Assembly (NCBI GenBank): GCA_013152795.1 | Contig: JAADFS010000038.1 | Coordinates: 1-16,012 of the forward strand | DNA length: 16,012 bases | DNA from: Deferribacteres bacterium | GTDB taxonomy: Bacteria > Nitrospirota > Thermodesulfovibrionia > UBA6902 | Reading direction: 5' to 3' | Part shown: piece by piece, positions 6,483-13,303 of the stretch | How positions within the stretch are numbered: the first letter of the stretch is position 1 | Layout: the number at the start of each line of letters is the position of its first letter | Made by a program: the position numbers and the translations under genes | The notes under the pieces: model-generated | The model's input: only the letters and a program-made list of their open reading frames with translations | Told to the model about the DNA's origin: nothing | The model's database searches: none

Positions 6483-8625
6483 TTACCCCGCCTCAAACAC
6501 CGGTTCAAACGGCAGTTTAATCCACTTGTTGAAGTAAAACATGTAATTGCCCGTTTTCGTAGGGGTTATCCTCTTGATCCTCTTTTCACCCGAGGGCAGG
6601 CGTTCCATTATAACGATCTTCTTATCCAGGACAGCGGTCCACTTCGCCACATACAGGAATGTGTAAGGCTGCTCATCGGCTATGATCCTGTGAAGCTGAT
6701 GACAGTACTGCACCTGTTTATCGTAGTCATACTCCTGCCTGATCTTGATAATCAGGTCATCGGCCTCTTTATTTTTAAACCCCACAAAATTGAGCTGGTT
6801 ATTGCCGGTCTGGCTCGAATGCCATATCTGGTAAAGATCAGGGTCTATGCCCATGGACCAGCCCAGGATAAGGGCATCGAAATTGCCGGTGTTTACATGT
6901 TTACCTAAAAAGACCGTCCACTCCACGAGATCCGTCTTGACATCTATCCCGATCTTCTTCCAGGAGTCCTGTGCAATTGTCAGGATGCTCTTTCTCAACT
7001 CATTGCCGCTGTTGGTGATCAGGGTAAATGCAAACACCTTCCCGTCTTTCTCCAGCCAGCCCTCGCTGTTTTTCTTCCATCCGGCCTCCTTTAGAAGCCT
7101 CAGTGCACCTTCCGGGTCATAAGGCAGCGGCTTTACACTCTTATCATAATAATCCGTCTGTTTCACAAAAGGCCCGGTGATCCTCTCCGCCTGGTCATAC
7201 ATTACATAGCGGATAATCTTGTCCGTATCAATCGCCATCCCCAGGGCCCTCCGCACCCTCTTATCCTTAAACAATTCCCGGCGCATATTATAGCCGATGT
7301 ACGTATACCCGAAAGACAGGCCGGAAAAGCTCTGATACCTCGGATCCTTCTTCAGGCGTGCGACCTCATGCGGCTGCGCTGCATAGTTGTCTATCGCCCC
7401 GCCGTAGAATTCAAAGGCCTGGTTAAGCGGCTTGGGGATCACGCGGTATGTATAGCTCTTGTAATTCGGGGCACCTTCCCAGTAGTCTTCATTTCTGTCC
7501 AGGACGATATACTGGTCGGATTTCCATTCCCTGAATACAAAGGGGCCTGTACCCACGGGGTGCCGGTTGAAATCACTGTCCCGGAGGGTGAACTTATCGG
7601 GGTCCATGCCCTTTGATTCAGCCTCTTTTCTCAGGGCCTCTGCATTCAGCAGGTGCTCCGGGAGCATACCCATGCCCCACGTGCCGAACGCGGGTGAGTA
7701 TAATCTCTTGTATACTATTTTTACAGTGTATTTATTCAGTATCTCCAGCCTCTTGACAGGCTCATAATCCGCTGTTCTGGGAGAGAGATTTTTCGGGTTC
7801 ATGATCGCCTCATAGGTGAACTTCACATCCCCTGCGTCAAACTCATGGCCGTCGTGGAATTTAACTCCCTTTCTCAGGTAAAAGACAATAACGGGGTTGT
7901 GTTCGACAGGGGGAACCACCCTGCGGGCGATATCCTGGAGCCTGTCTTCATATCCCTGGGTAAGTATCTCAATATAATCGGCAGACGGAAACGTCTCAAA
8001 GTATCCCTTTCCGAGGATGGACTCCAGGTTGCTGAAAAAGTCCTGGTCCACCTTCTTCAGGGTTATCTTCAACCGCGGCGGCCTGTTATACCTCACCCTG
8101 ACACTAACGGGCTCCGGGAAACCGTCGCCGTCGGTATCAGGGCCGGGGATGCGGATATCCGTCTGTCCCTTCTCCGGGGGGATGATCTCTATGTCCCTTA
8201 TGTTGTCCAGTGTGCCTGTCAAGGGCGGGGCGGCCTTTCCCGGAGTGTTCCTGTAAGAGAGGATAAGGTCCCTGAGAGGCCCTGCGCCTGATACCTTTCC
8301 GCCGTTGACCGGTGCGCGGGGATTGATATAAAAGTAGGCCTCTTCATATATATCCCACCTTTCAGCCAGGCGGCCCCGGAACCGCAGGTTCTCATCCCTG
8401 TCGATCAGGCCGTCAAATACAAGACTCGTTATTTCCGAGCTGGCGGAGTCGGCATGCAGTATGGGATTCAGTATCTTCGCATCCCCTGTTGATGCGGTAA
8501 TAAACTCCTCAAGGCGGTGCGGATTCCCCCTGACCTGCATCGTAGGTCGGGACCCAGAAAAGGGACTGTAAAAGAACAATAAAGATTGTCAGGGGAAGCA
8601 GTATCAGGATTTTTTTTATCAGCAT
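6483..8625 (-). CDS. Peptide-binding protein of an ABC transporter (SBP family 5), frameshifted near the N-terminus
   Basis: The periplasmic substrate-binding protein that delivers peptides to the permeases. The body (698 codons from 8579) has family-5 hallmarks: GDAKILNPILHADSASSEI, FDGL, GVKFHDGHEFDAGDVKFTYEAI, GTGPFVFREWKSDQYIVLDRNEDYW, and KRVRRALGMAIDTDKII. The body frame begins with no signal peptide. A second frame starts at ATG 8625 with MLIKKILILLPLTIFIVLL, a typical signal or membrane anchor, and runs 38 codons to a stop at 8509. Dropping one G from the run of five Gs (8526-8530) joins the two as ...YDAGQGNPHRLEEF. The gene is therefore either frameshifted or misread by one base. 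Between WDIYEE and FYLRKGVKFHDG it has about 145 extra residues, including PDTDGDGFPEP, which resembles a calcium loop. The promoter at 8646-8673 lies just upstream. Confidence 0.88.
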
Positions 8626-8645
8626 CCGGTTTTTTCTCCGTATCT

Positions 8646-8673
8646 ATTATATCAATACGCCCTCCGAGGTCAA
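8646..8673 (-). promoter_or_regulatory. Sigma-70 promoter of the peptide transporter operon
   Basis: On the minus strand TTGACC (8668-8673), a 16-base spacer and a perfect TATAAT (8646-8651). Transcription would start near 8639, about 14 bases before the ATG at 8625, which supports that ATG (in the signal-peptide frame) as the true start. A GGAG about ten bases before the ATG could serve as ribosome site. Confidence 0.65.
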
Positions 8674-8814
8674 GCTCGCCGCTTCCGCGTGTTGAAGCTT
8701 TAGCGTGCGGCATAAACATGCAGGAGAGCCTGCCTGCGAAACATACGGTGCAGCGGCATGATGACAATATACGTGCTGCTGTAATATAATGCTATTATAA
8801 AATGTTATTATACC

Positions 8815-8895
8815 CTGTCAGAAAAGAAGACAGCTTTCCCGCCCTGATTGACAAAAAATGTCAATCAGGACAAATTATAGATATAACTTTCTGTC
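8815..8895. promoter_or_regulatory. Cluster of TGTC motifs and a 27-base hairpin palindrome, possible activator sites
   Basis: This stretch holds CTGTC at 8815-8819 facing GACAG at 8829-8833, a perfect inverted repeat with 11-base arms CCTGATTGACA/TGTCAATCAGG around five A's (8843-8869), and CTGTC at 8891-8895. These lie about 90-170 bases upstream of the start predicted from the sigma-54-like site. Sigma-54 activators bind at that distance, and PilR of Pseudomonas recognises repeated (C/G)TGTC. The role is inferred. With 8626-9113 it makes up a 488-base non-coding divergent region. Confidence 0.4.
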
Positions 8896-8957
8896 AACCA
8901 GGAAAGTGGTGAGCGCTATCCTTTGATAAATAAAGAATTTTTTCATTCAATATCCGC

Positions 8958-8973
8958 TGGCATAAAATCTGCT
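8958..8973 (+). promoter_or_regulatory. Sigma-54-type promoter of the pilin gene
   Basis: TGGCAT-A-AAAT-CTGCT keeps the invariant GG and GC dinucleotides with exactly ten bases between them and differs from TTGCW in the -12 box by one base. Transcription would start near 8984, giving a leader of about 130 bases. Type IV pilin genes are often sigma-54 dependent through PilS/PilR. No competing strong sigma-70 promoter stands out, though a TTGACA lies at 8994-8999. Confidence 0.55.
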
Positions 8974-8988
8974 TGCATAAAGTGTAAA

Positions 8989-9005
8989 TTTGGTTGACAA
9001 CCAAA
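8989..9005. promoter_or_regulatory. 17-base perfect palindrome in the pilin leader
   Basis: TTTGGTTG-A-CAACCAAA, with 8-base arms and a single central base, just after the predicted transcription start. It could be a repressor operator or a small RNA stem. No protein is assigned. Confidence 0.4.
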
Positions 9006-9072
9006 CGGATTTTTAAAAAAGGAGGTGATGGGGGAATTAAGTAAGGGGGAGAGTTAAGAAACACTCTGAAAA

Positions 9073-9088
9073 GGTCAGATGACTGACC
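9073..9088 (+). other. Short stem-loop before the pilin ribosome site
   Basis: GGTCAG-ATGA-CTGACC forms a perfect 6-base-pair stem with a 4-base loop, ending 15 bases before the AAAGGAGG ribosome site of the pilin gene (9101-9108). It may protect the leader or influence translation; this is a guess from position. Confidence 0.35.
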
Positions 9089-9113
9089 GGAAAACAATAA
9101 AAAGGAGGAAAAT

Positions 9114-9716
9114 ATGTACAAAGCAATCAACAACATCCGGGAGCAGAAGGGTTTCACCCTGATCGAGCTCCTCATAGTCGTGGCCATCATCGGCATCCTG
9201 GCGGCTATCGCAGTTCCGGCATACCTCGGGCAGAGGGAAAAGGCAAAGGTAAGGGCATTGCAGGCGAGCTTCGACGGTGCAAGGAAAGAATTGCAGGCGT
9301 GGCTTAATGATCTTGCTTCATTGGAACCTATACTGGTACAGAAAGACGCCGCGACAAAAGAATGCTATAGCCATCCCAGCAAAACCCAGGTGGACACAGA
9401 TGGAAACGGCACGCCGGATAAGGATATATGTGATGCAAGATATGGCATAACTGCCGCTGGACAATATACTGCATCAGCTACCGGGATAGCCAATCTCTAT
9501 GTACAACAGTCCAACAATCTTGGCCAGAAGAGCCCGTTTATTCCTTCAAGCAATCTGTTTGCCGCGGTAGGCACAGCGATTGGAGGAGATTCAAAAGGAC
9601 AGCTTACCCTCATTCCTAGTGATGGTGCAAATACTATTCAGATAGGCGCTACCACATTGGATTCTCAGAATAATGCTGGAGAGACATTTACGGCGCTTTT
9701 AACTGCTGGCGAATAA
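9114..9716 (+). CDS. Type IV pilin (major-pilin-like prepilin)
   Basis: A 200-residue prepilin. A short charged leader ends in EQKG, and prepilin peptidase would cut after G13 to leave F14 as the methylated N-terminus. E18 is the conserved Glu5 of the mature protein. Residues 14-38 form the hydrophobic helix FTLIELLIVVAIIGILAAIA that anchors and packs the pilus. The globular part has two cysteines (C84, C106), likely a disulfide, enclosing DTDGNGTPDKD (94-104), which looks like a calcium-binding loop. The ATG has AAAGGAGG five bases upstream, a strong ribosome site. It has its own terminator and probably a sigma-54 promoter, so it is likely made in quantity. The assembly genes (pilB, pilC, pilQ) are not in the window, so pilus versus pseudopilus is not proven. 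Confidence 0.92.
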   Translation: MYKAINNIREQKGFTLIELLIVVAIIGILAAIAVPAYLGQREKAKVRALQASFDGARKELQAWLNDLASLEPILVQKDAATKECYSHPSKTQVDTDGNGTPDKDICDARYGITAAGQYTASATGIANLYVQQSNNLGQKSPFIPSSNLFAAVGTAIGGDSKGQLTLIPSDGANTIQIGATTLDSQNNAGETFTALLTAGE

Positions 9717-9732
9717 ACTGCAAACAGCGACA

Positions 9733-9778
9733 TGAAAACCTGCCCGGATTAGTAAGCCGGGCAGGTTTTCAGATTTTT
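9733..9778 (+). terminator. Rho-independent terminator after the first pilin gene
   Basis: A perfect 15-base-pair stem (TGAAAACCTGCCCGG with its complement), a 9-base loop and a following GATTTTT. It starts 16 bases after the pilin stop. It should separate the abundant pilin transcript from the second pilin gene, with some read-through possible. Confidence 0.9.
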
Positions 9779-9789
9779 CACATTGGAAA

Positions 9790-9864
9790 ATGAAAATGAT
9801 CAGAATATTCACAATGTTGTTTTTGATAGCGGCTTCTACCGCAGCCATCATGCAGTACTATTGA
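9790..9864 (+). CDS. Possible 24-residue membrane peptide between the pilin genes
   Basis: An ATG at 9790 opens a 24-codon frame that starts MKMIRIFTMLFLIAAS and ends in a TGA at 9862-9864. It is basic at the start, then one hydrophobic stretch of about 16 residues, so it could be a single-pass small protein or the remnant of a signal peptide. The ribosome site is poor (TTGGAAA just before the ATG). It lies between a terminator and the second pilin gene in a different frame from that gene's upstream extension. No family is recognised, and chance is a real alternative. Confidence 0.25.
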   Translation: MKMIRIFTMLFLIAASTAAIMQYY

Positions 9865-9908
9865 CTTTGCTCCACCAGCAATTTCTGTCTTTTCAGGGGG
9901 AGGAGGAT

Positions 9909-10325
9909 ATGATGTTAAGAAATAAAAAAGGCTATGCATTAATAGAACTTTTAATTGTCCTGGCAATTATCGGCATTCTCGGGGGCATTGCGGTTCCTTT
10001 ATATCTTGGACAGCAGCGAAAAGCCGCTTTTTCAGAGGCTAAGGCCAACCTTGAGGCATTGAGGCTCCTTGAGGAACAGTATCGCTCTGAGTTCGGGCGG
10101 TATGCCCCTGATCCTGACGGAAAACTGACATACGGTGGAACCCCCAGTATAGAGGATGTGCTGCCCGGCTTTCAACCCGGACGAGCCGCTGATATGAAAT
10201 TCACATACACACTTGAGAGTCTGAACAATGGTACCCAGTTTCGGGCAATTGCCACAGGCAAGGCCAATACCAATGTCGAAGGCGCTGTCTTTTCAATTAA
10301 TGAACGAAACGAGAAAAGCTGGTAA
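9909..10325 (+). CDS. Type IV pilin-like prepilin, second copy
   Basis: A 138-residue prepilin. The leader MMLRNKKG is followed by YALIELLIVLAIIGILGGIAVPLYL; prepilin peptidase would cut after G8. The mature N-terminus is then tyrosine (Y9) instead of the usual phenylalanine, and E13 is the conserved Glu5. The rest is helical (FSEAKANLEALRLLEEQYRSEFGRYAP), then a short globular part; no cysteines are seen. GGAGG boxes sit five bases before each of two adjacent ATGs (9909, 9912), so either may be used; the frame stays open further upstream to 9783, but only these starts place the leader correctly. It shares little with the first pilin beyond the anchor, so it is more likely a minor pilin or pseudopilin than a recent duplicate. 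Confidence 0.9.
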   Translation: MMLRNKKGYALIELLIVLAIIGILGGIAVPLYLGQQRKAAFSEAKANLEALRLLEEQYRSEFGRYAPDPDGKLTYGGTPSIEDVLPGFQPGRAADMKFTYTLESLNNGTQFRAIATGKANTNVEGAVFSINERNEKSW

Positions 10326-10378
10326 TCAGTTTGCAAAACCGTATCACCCTTTTTTAATTATGCGTAAGGAGACAGAAG

Positions 10379-10481
10379 ATGCCGGGTGCTTTGCAGACAG
10401 AAAAAAAGAAATCCTTTACATATAAGGATTATGAAAAGCTTCCGGAGGGCGCGCCGTATCAATTAATCGGCGGGGCGCCTG
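10379..10481 (+). pseudogene. Truncated N-terminus of a Uma2-family (DUF820) nuclease gene
   Basis: An ATG at 10379 with AAGGAG seven bases upstream opens a frame whose first ~33 residues contain SFTYKDYEKLPEGAPYQLIGG. This matches the start of Uma2 family proteins (TYEDY..LPEG..YQLIDG), a PD-(D/E)XK-type fold common in cyanobacteria and other bacteria. Full proteins are about 180-200 residues. Here the similarity ends near 10470-10480, exactly where the purF stop (opposite strand) begins. The frame runs on to 10603, but those residues are only the antisense of purF. It looks like a gene cut by a deletion or rearrangement next to purF. The functional residues of the family lie in the lost part, so no activity is expected. 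Confidence 0.6.
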
Positions 10482-11918
10482 TTAAAACATCTCTATCTGC
10501 ACTTCCTTATCTTCAGGCAGAAACAGCGGATAGTTGTCGTCAAAGCATGCGGTGCAGTATTCGTCGGGATTCGGCACGACCTTCCGCAGGCCCTCGAGGC
10601 TGAGGTACTGAAGGGTGTCGGAGGTGATGTATTTCCTTATTTCATCAAGCCTGTGGGTCGAGGCTATGAGCTCTTTTCTCGTTGGAGTATCGATGCCGTA
10701 AAAGCACGGTCCTGTGGTCGGCGGAGAGCTTATTCTCATGTGCACCTCTTTTGCTCCACCGCCCTCCCTTATCATCTTGATGATCTTCTTGCTCGTCGTT
10801 CCCCTTACGATGGAGTCGTCCACCACAAGCACCCTCTTGCCCTGCAGGAGGTGGCGGACGGGGTTGAGTTTTATCTTTACCCCGAAGTGCCTTATCGACT
10901 GCCGGGGCTCTATGAATGTCCTGCCTACGTAATGGTTGCGTATTAACCCGAAATCAAAGGGGATACCGCTTTCGTCCGCATACCCAAGGGCGGCGGGCAC
11001 CCCTGAATCAGGCACAGGGATGACTATGTCCGCGTCAATCGGGTTTTCCCTTGCAAGCTGGCGCCCGAGTTCTTTTCTTATGGCATCGACGTTGAGATTA
11101 CCGAAGATGTTGCTGTCAGGCCTTGCAAAGTATATGAATTCAAAGATACAGAATGCGTGTCTCGGTGAGGGGACGGTCTTGATGGATCTTATCCCTGACT
11201 TGTTCATTATCACGATCTCGCCGGGCTCGACATCCCTCTCGTAAACAGCGCCTATGAGGTCAAGGGCGCACGTCTCGGAGGCGACCACATACGCGCCGTC
11301 ATACCTGCCGATGCTCAGGGGCCTGAAGCCGTACGGGTCCCGTGTCGCAATAAGCTCCTTTTCACTCATCAGCAGCAGGCTGAATGCGCCGGATATCTTC
11401 TTCATGGTATCGATAAGGCGCTCGTAAAGCCCGCCGGCGCGTGAATTCGCTATCAGGTGGACTATCACCTCACTGTCGGACGTCGACTGGAATATCGCAC
11501 CCTTTGACTCCAGCTCATCCTTTAATTCAAGTGCGTTTACAAGGTTGCCGTTATGGGCTATTGCAAAGGGCCCCAGGGAAAAGTTGACCACTATGGGCTG
11601 GACGTTCTTAAGTGAGCTTGCGCCTGCCGTGGAATAGCGGTTGTGGCCTATGGCTATATCACCGGGCAGCCGCTTCAGCCTCTTCTCGGAAAAGATATCC
11701 GCCACGAGACCCATGGACTTCTCAATATGAATCTGCCTGCCGTCGGATGAGCATATGCCGGCGCCCTCCTGTCCCCTGTGCTGAAGAGCATGGAGCCCCA
11801 GATAGGTAAGGTTCGCCGCCTCGGGATGGCCGTAGACGCCGAACACCCCGCATTCATCATGAAATTTGTCTGAAGACAGCGCTGTATATGGTATTTCCGA
11901 TGAGTTATCCATGGACAT
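10482..11918 (-). CDS. purF: Amidophosphoribosyltransferase (first step of purine synthesis)
   Basis: Makes phosphoribosylamine from PRPP and glutamine in the cytoplasm. The N-terminal glutaminase domain begins at C23 in FHDECGVFG; the preceding 22 residues would be a propeptide removed to expose that cysteine, as in the Bacillus-type enzyme. Other motifs are LQHRGQEGAGI, GHNRYSTAG and AHNGNLVN in the glutaminase, and the PRPP loop VLVVDDSIVRGTTSKKI in the C-terminal transferase domain. Cysteines in FCIFEFIYFARPDS, GPCFYGIDTPTRKELIA and EYCTACF match the iron-sulfur ligands of Bacillus subtilis PurF, so this is the iron-sulfur form. Length (478) is normal. ATG at 11918 or 11912 could be used; neither has a good ribosome site. 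It follows purL by 38 bases, so the two are probably one operon. Confidence 0.96.
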   Translation of the reverse strand: MSMDNSSEIPYTALSSDKFHDECGVFGVYGHPEAANLTYLGLHALQHRGQEGAGICSSDGRQIHIEKSMGLVADIFSEKRLKRLPGDIAIGHNRYSTAGASSLKNVQPIVVNFSLGPFAIAHNGNLVNALELKDELESKGAIFQSTSDSEVIVHLIANSRAGGLYERLIDTMKKISGAFSLLLMSEKELIATRDPYGFRPLSIGRYDGAYVVASETCALDLIGAVYERDVEPGEIVIMNKSGIRSIKTVPSPRHAFCIFEFIYFARPDSNIFGNLNVDAIRKELGRQLARENPIDADIVIPVPDSGVPAALGYADESGIPFDFGLIRNHYVGRTFIEPRQSIRHFGVKIKLNPVRHLLQGKRVLVVDDSIVRGTTSKKIIKMIREGGGAKEVHMRISSPPTTGPCFYGIDTPTRKELIASTHRLDEIRKYITSDTLQYLSLEGLRKVVPNPDEYCTACFDDNYPLFLPEDKEVQIEMF

Positions 11919-11956
11919 CTTCGGTCTTAGTATAACATTTCAGGGCAATGATTTAT

Positions 11957-13303
11957 TTATCCGCACCACTTACGGGCGTTCTGGAACATCCTGAGCCAGG
12001 GTGAGGCCCTGAGGTCCTTTTTCCAGTCCTCGGGCATCCACGGCCACTGCCATTTCAGAAAGGTACGTTCAGGATGCGGCATGACGGCAAGGTGCCTGCC
12101 GTCCGGGGAGCACAGGCCGGCGATCCCGGCAACGGAACCGTTCGGATTAAACGGGTACTTCATGGTCACCCCGCCATTGTCATCCACATAGCGTATCTGG
12201 GCGAGGCCGTCCCTCTCCACTTTTTCAAGCACCCCCTTATCCGGGAAATACGCCCTGCCCTCGCCGTGGGCGACCCATATGCCCAGGACGGAGCCCTCCA
12301 TGCCTTTCAGCATAATTGAAGGGCCGGGCAGGATTCCGACCGTTGAAAAGCGCGACTCGAATCTCCCCGAGATATTGCGGATAAACCTGGGCTGGGCCGT
12401 ATCCTCCAGACCCTGCCACGGCACCCATCCGAGCAGTGCCATAAGCTGGCAGCCGTTGCATACACCGAGGCTGAATGTATCCTCCCTCTCATAGAACTCC
12501 TGGAACTCATCCCATATCCTGTTATTGAATCTTATGACCCCTGCCCAGCCCTTTGCCGAATCAAGGACATCTGCAAAACTGAATCCGCCGACAAATACCA
12601 GGCCCCTGAAATCCGAAAGACCGGCTCTCCCCTCAAGAAAATCCGTCATGGTTATATCCCACGGGTCGAATCCCGCCTGGAAAAAGGCCGAGGCCATTTC
12701 CCTATCGCTGTTGCTGCCCTCTTCACGGATAACGGCGACCTTCGGCCTGGCATCACTTTCAAGCAACACATCTGGTGTATCCTCTGGATCAAAGCTTAAT
12801 TTGAAATCAGGCCCGGGCCTGTTAAAGCAGGCATCCCTTTCCTGCTCCGCACATTCGGGATTGGCCTGGAGTCTCTCGAGCTGATAAGCCGTCTCTTCCC
12901 ATATGCTCCTCAGGACCCTCATGTCTTCGGTTAAAAGGGTTGCGGGTTGCGGGTTGCGGGTTGCGGGTTTTAATTTTATTTGTATGGTTTTCTCGCGTAC
13001 GGTTTTACCGATGATTTCATAAGGAACGGAAAATGATTCAAAAACAGAGATAATTTCTTTCTCATTCTCGGGAAGATACTCTATGGCAAAACCAAGCTCC
13101 TCTGCAAACAGCAGGGGCAATTCATGAATTGCCCCTGCGGATGAAATACTCACATCTATTCCGCAGTTGCCGGCGAATGCCATCTCAAGGAGCGTTGTAA
13201 TAAGGCCCCCGTCGCTCCTGTCATGGCCCGCGAGGATGAGGTCACGCGCGATCAGCTCCTGCACGGCATTAAATGCGCGTTTCAGCAGGTCAGGGTCATC
13301 CAC
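11957..13303 (-). CDS. purL: Phosphoribosylformylglycinamidine synthase, C-terminal part (second piece of a frameshifted purL)
   Basis: The end of the single-chain enzyme that converts FGAR to FGAM using glutamine and ATP. This frame gives the last third: the end of the second synthetase half (HDRSDGGLITTLLEMAFAGNCGID), a linker (IWEETAYQLERLQANPECAEQE), then the class I glutaminase with KVAVIREEGSNSDREM, GGFSFAD, nucleophile cysteine in LGVCNGCQLM (C282 of this frame), AHGEGR and MPHPERTFLKWQWPW. Coordinates are from the first ATG, but recognisable PurL sequence (AQVYGQTGDESPDV) is readable in this frame from about 13342, with no ribosome site, so it is not a separate gene by design. It carries a heptad-repeat insert (12937-12969) coding KPATRNPQPAT and a palindrome coding AGAIHELPL (13111-13138). 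Confidence 0.9.
   Translation of the reverse strand: MDDPDLLKRAFNAVQELIARDLILAGHDRSDGGLITTLLEMAFAGNCGIDVSISSAGAIHELPLLFAEELGFAIEYLPENEKEIISVFESFSVPYEIIGKTVREKTIQIKLKPATRNPQPATLLTEDMRVLRSIWEETAYQLERLQANPECAEQERDACFNRPGPDFKLSFDPEDTPDVLLESDARPKVAVIREEGSNSDREMASAFFQAGFDPWDITMTDFLEGRAGLSDFRGLVFVGGFSFADVLDSAKGWAGVIRFNNRIWDEFQEFYEREDTFSLGVCNGCQLMALLGWVPWQGLEDTAQPRFIRNISGRFESRFSTVGILPGPSIMLKGMEGSVLGIWVAHGEGRAYFPDKGVLEKVERDGLAQIRYVDDNGGVTMKYPFNPNGSVAGIAGLCSPDGRHLAVMPHPERTFLKWQWPWMPEDWKKDLRASPWLRMFQNARKWCG
12937..12969. repeat. In-frame 7-base tandem repeat inside purL (C-terminal part)
   Basis: Four full GGGTTGC units plus GGGTT on the plus strand (AACCCGC on the coding strand). The 33 bases code for most of KPATRNPQPAT, placed between IQIKL and LLTEDMRVLR, a linker where PurL relatives have only a few residues. 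The reading frame is kept. Confidence 0.85.
13111..13138. repeat. 28-base perfect palindrome inside purL
   Basis: Arms GCAGGGGCAATTCA and TGAATTGCCCCTGC with no spacer. On the coding strand it reads AGAIHELPL in frame, in a loop between NCGIDVSISS and LLFAEELG. The core GGGGCAATTCATGAATTGCCCC resembles short dispersed palindromes of bacterial genomes, but no second copy lies in this window. Confidence 0.75.

Noticed and set aside
8468..8767. A 99-codon minus-strand frame overlapping the start of the binding-protein gene
   Set aside because: Its residues are low-complexity and unlike any family, and it overlaps the promoter and the signal-peptide frame; it is a by-product of the other two frames.
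8843..8869. The 11-base-arm hairpin as a terminator
   Set aside because: It is between divergent genes and has no T-run on either side, so an operator or activator site is more likely.
9019..9056. A nine-codon leader ORF after GGAGGTG in the pilin leader
   Set aside because: The ATG is only two bases from the GGAGG, too close for good initiation, and the peptide has no meaningful pattern.
8894..9196. A 100-codon minus-strand frame across the pilin control region
   Set aside because: It is antisense to the pilin start and covers the sigma-54 site; no ribosome site or family pattern.
10440..10481. A terminator after purF
   Set aside because: GC-rich complementary stretches can pair only with a 3-base bulge, and no T-run follows on the minus strand.
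11957..13303. A separate PurQ/PurL2 gene pair
   Set aside because: The break lies within the second synthetase half, PurL sequence is readable upstream of the first ATG, and there is no ribosome site; a frameshift explains it better.
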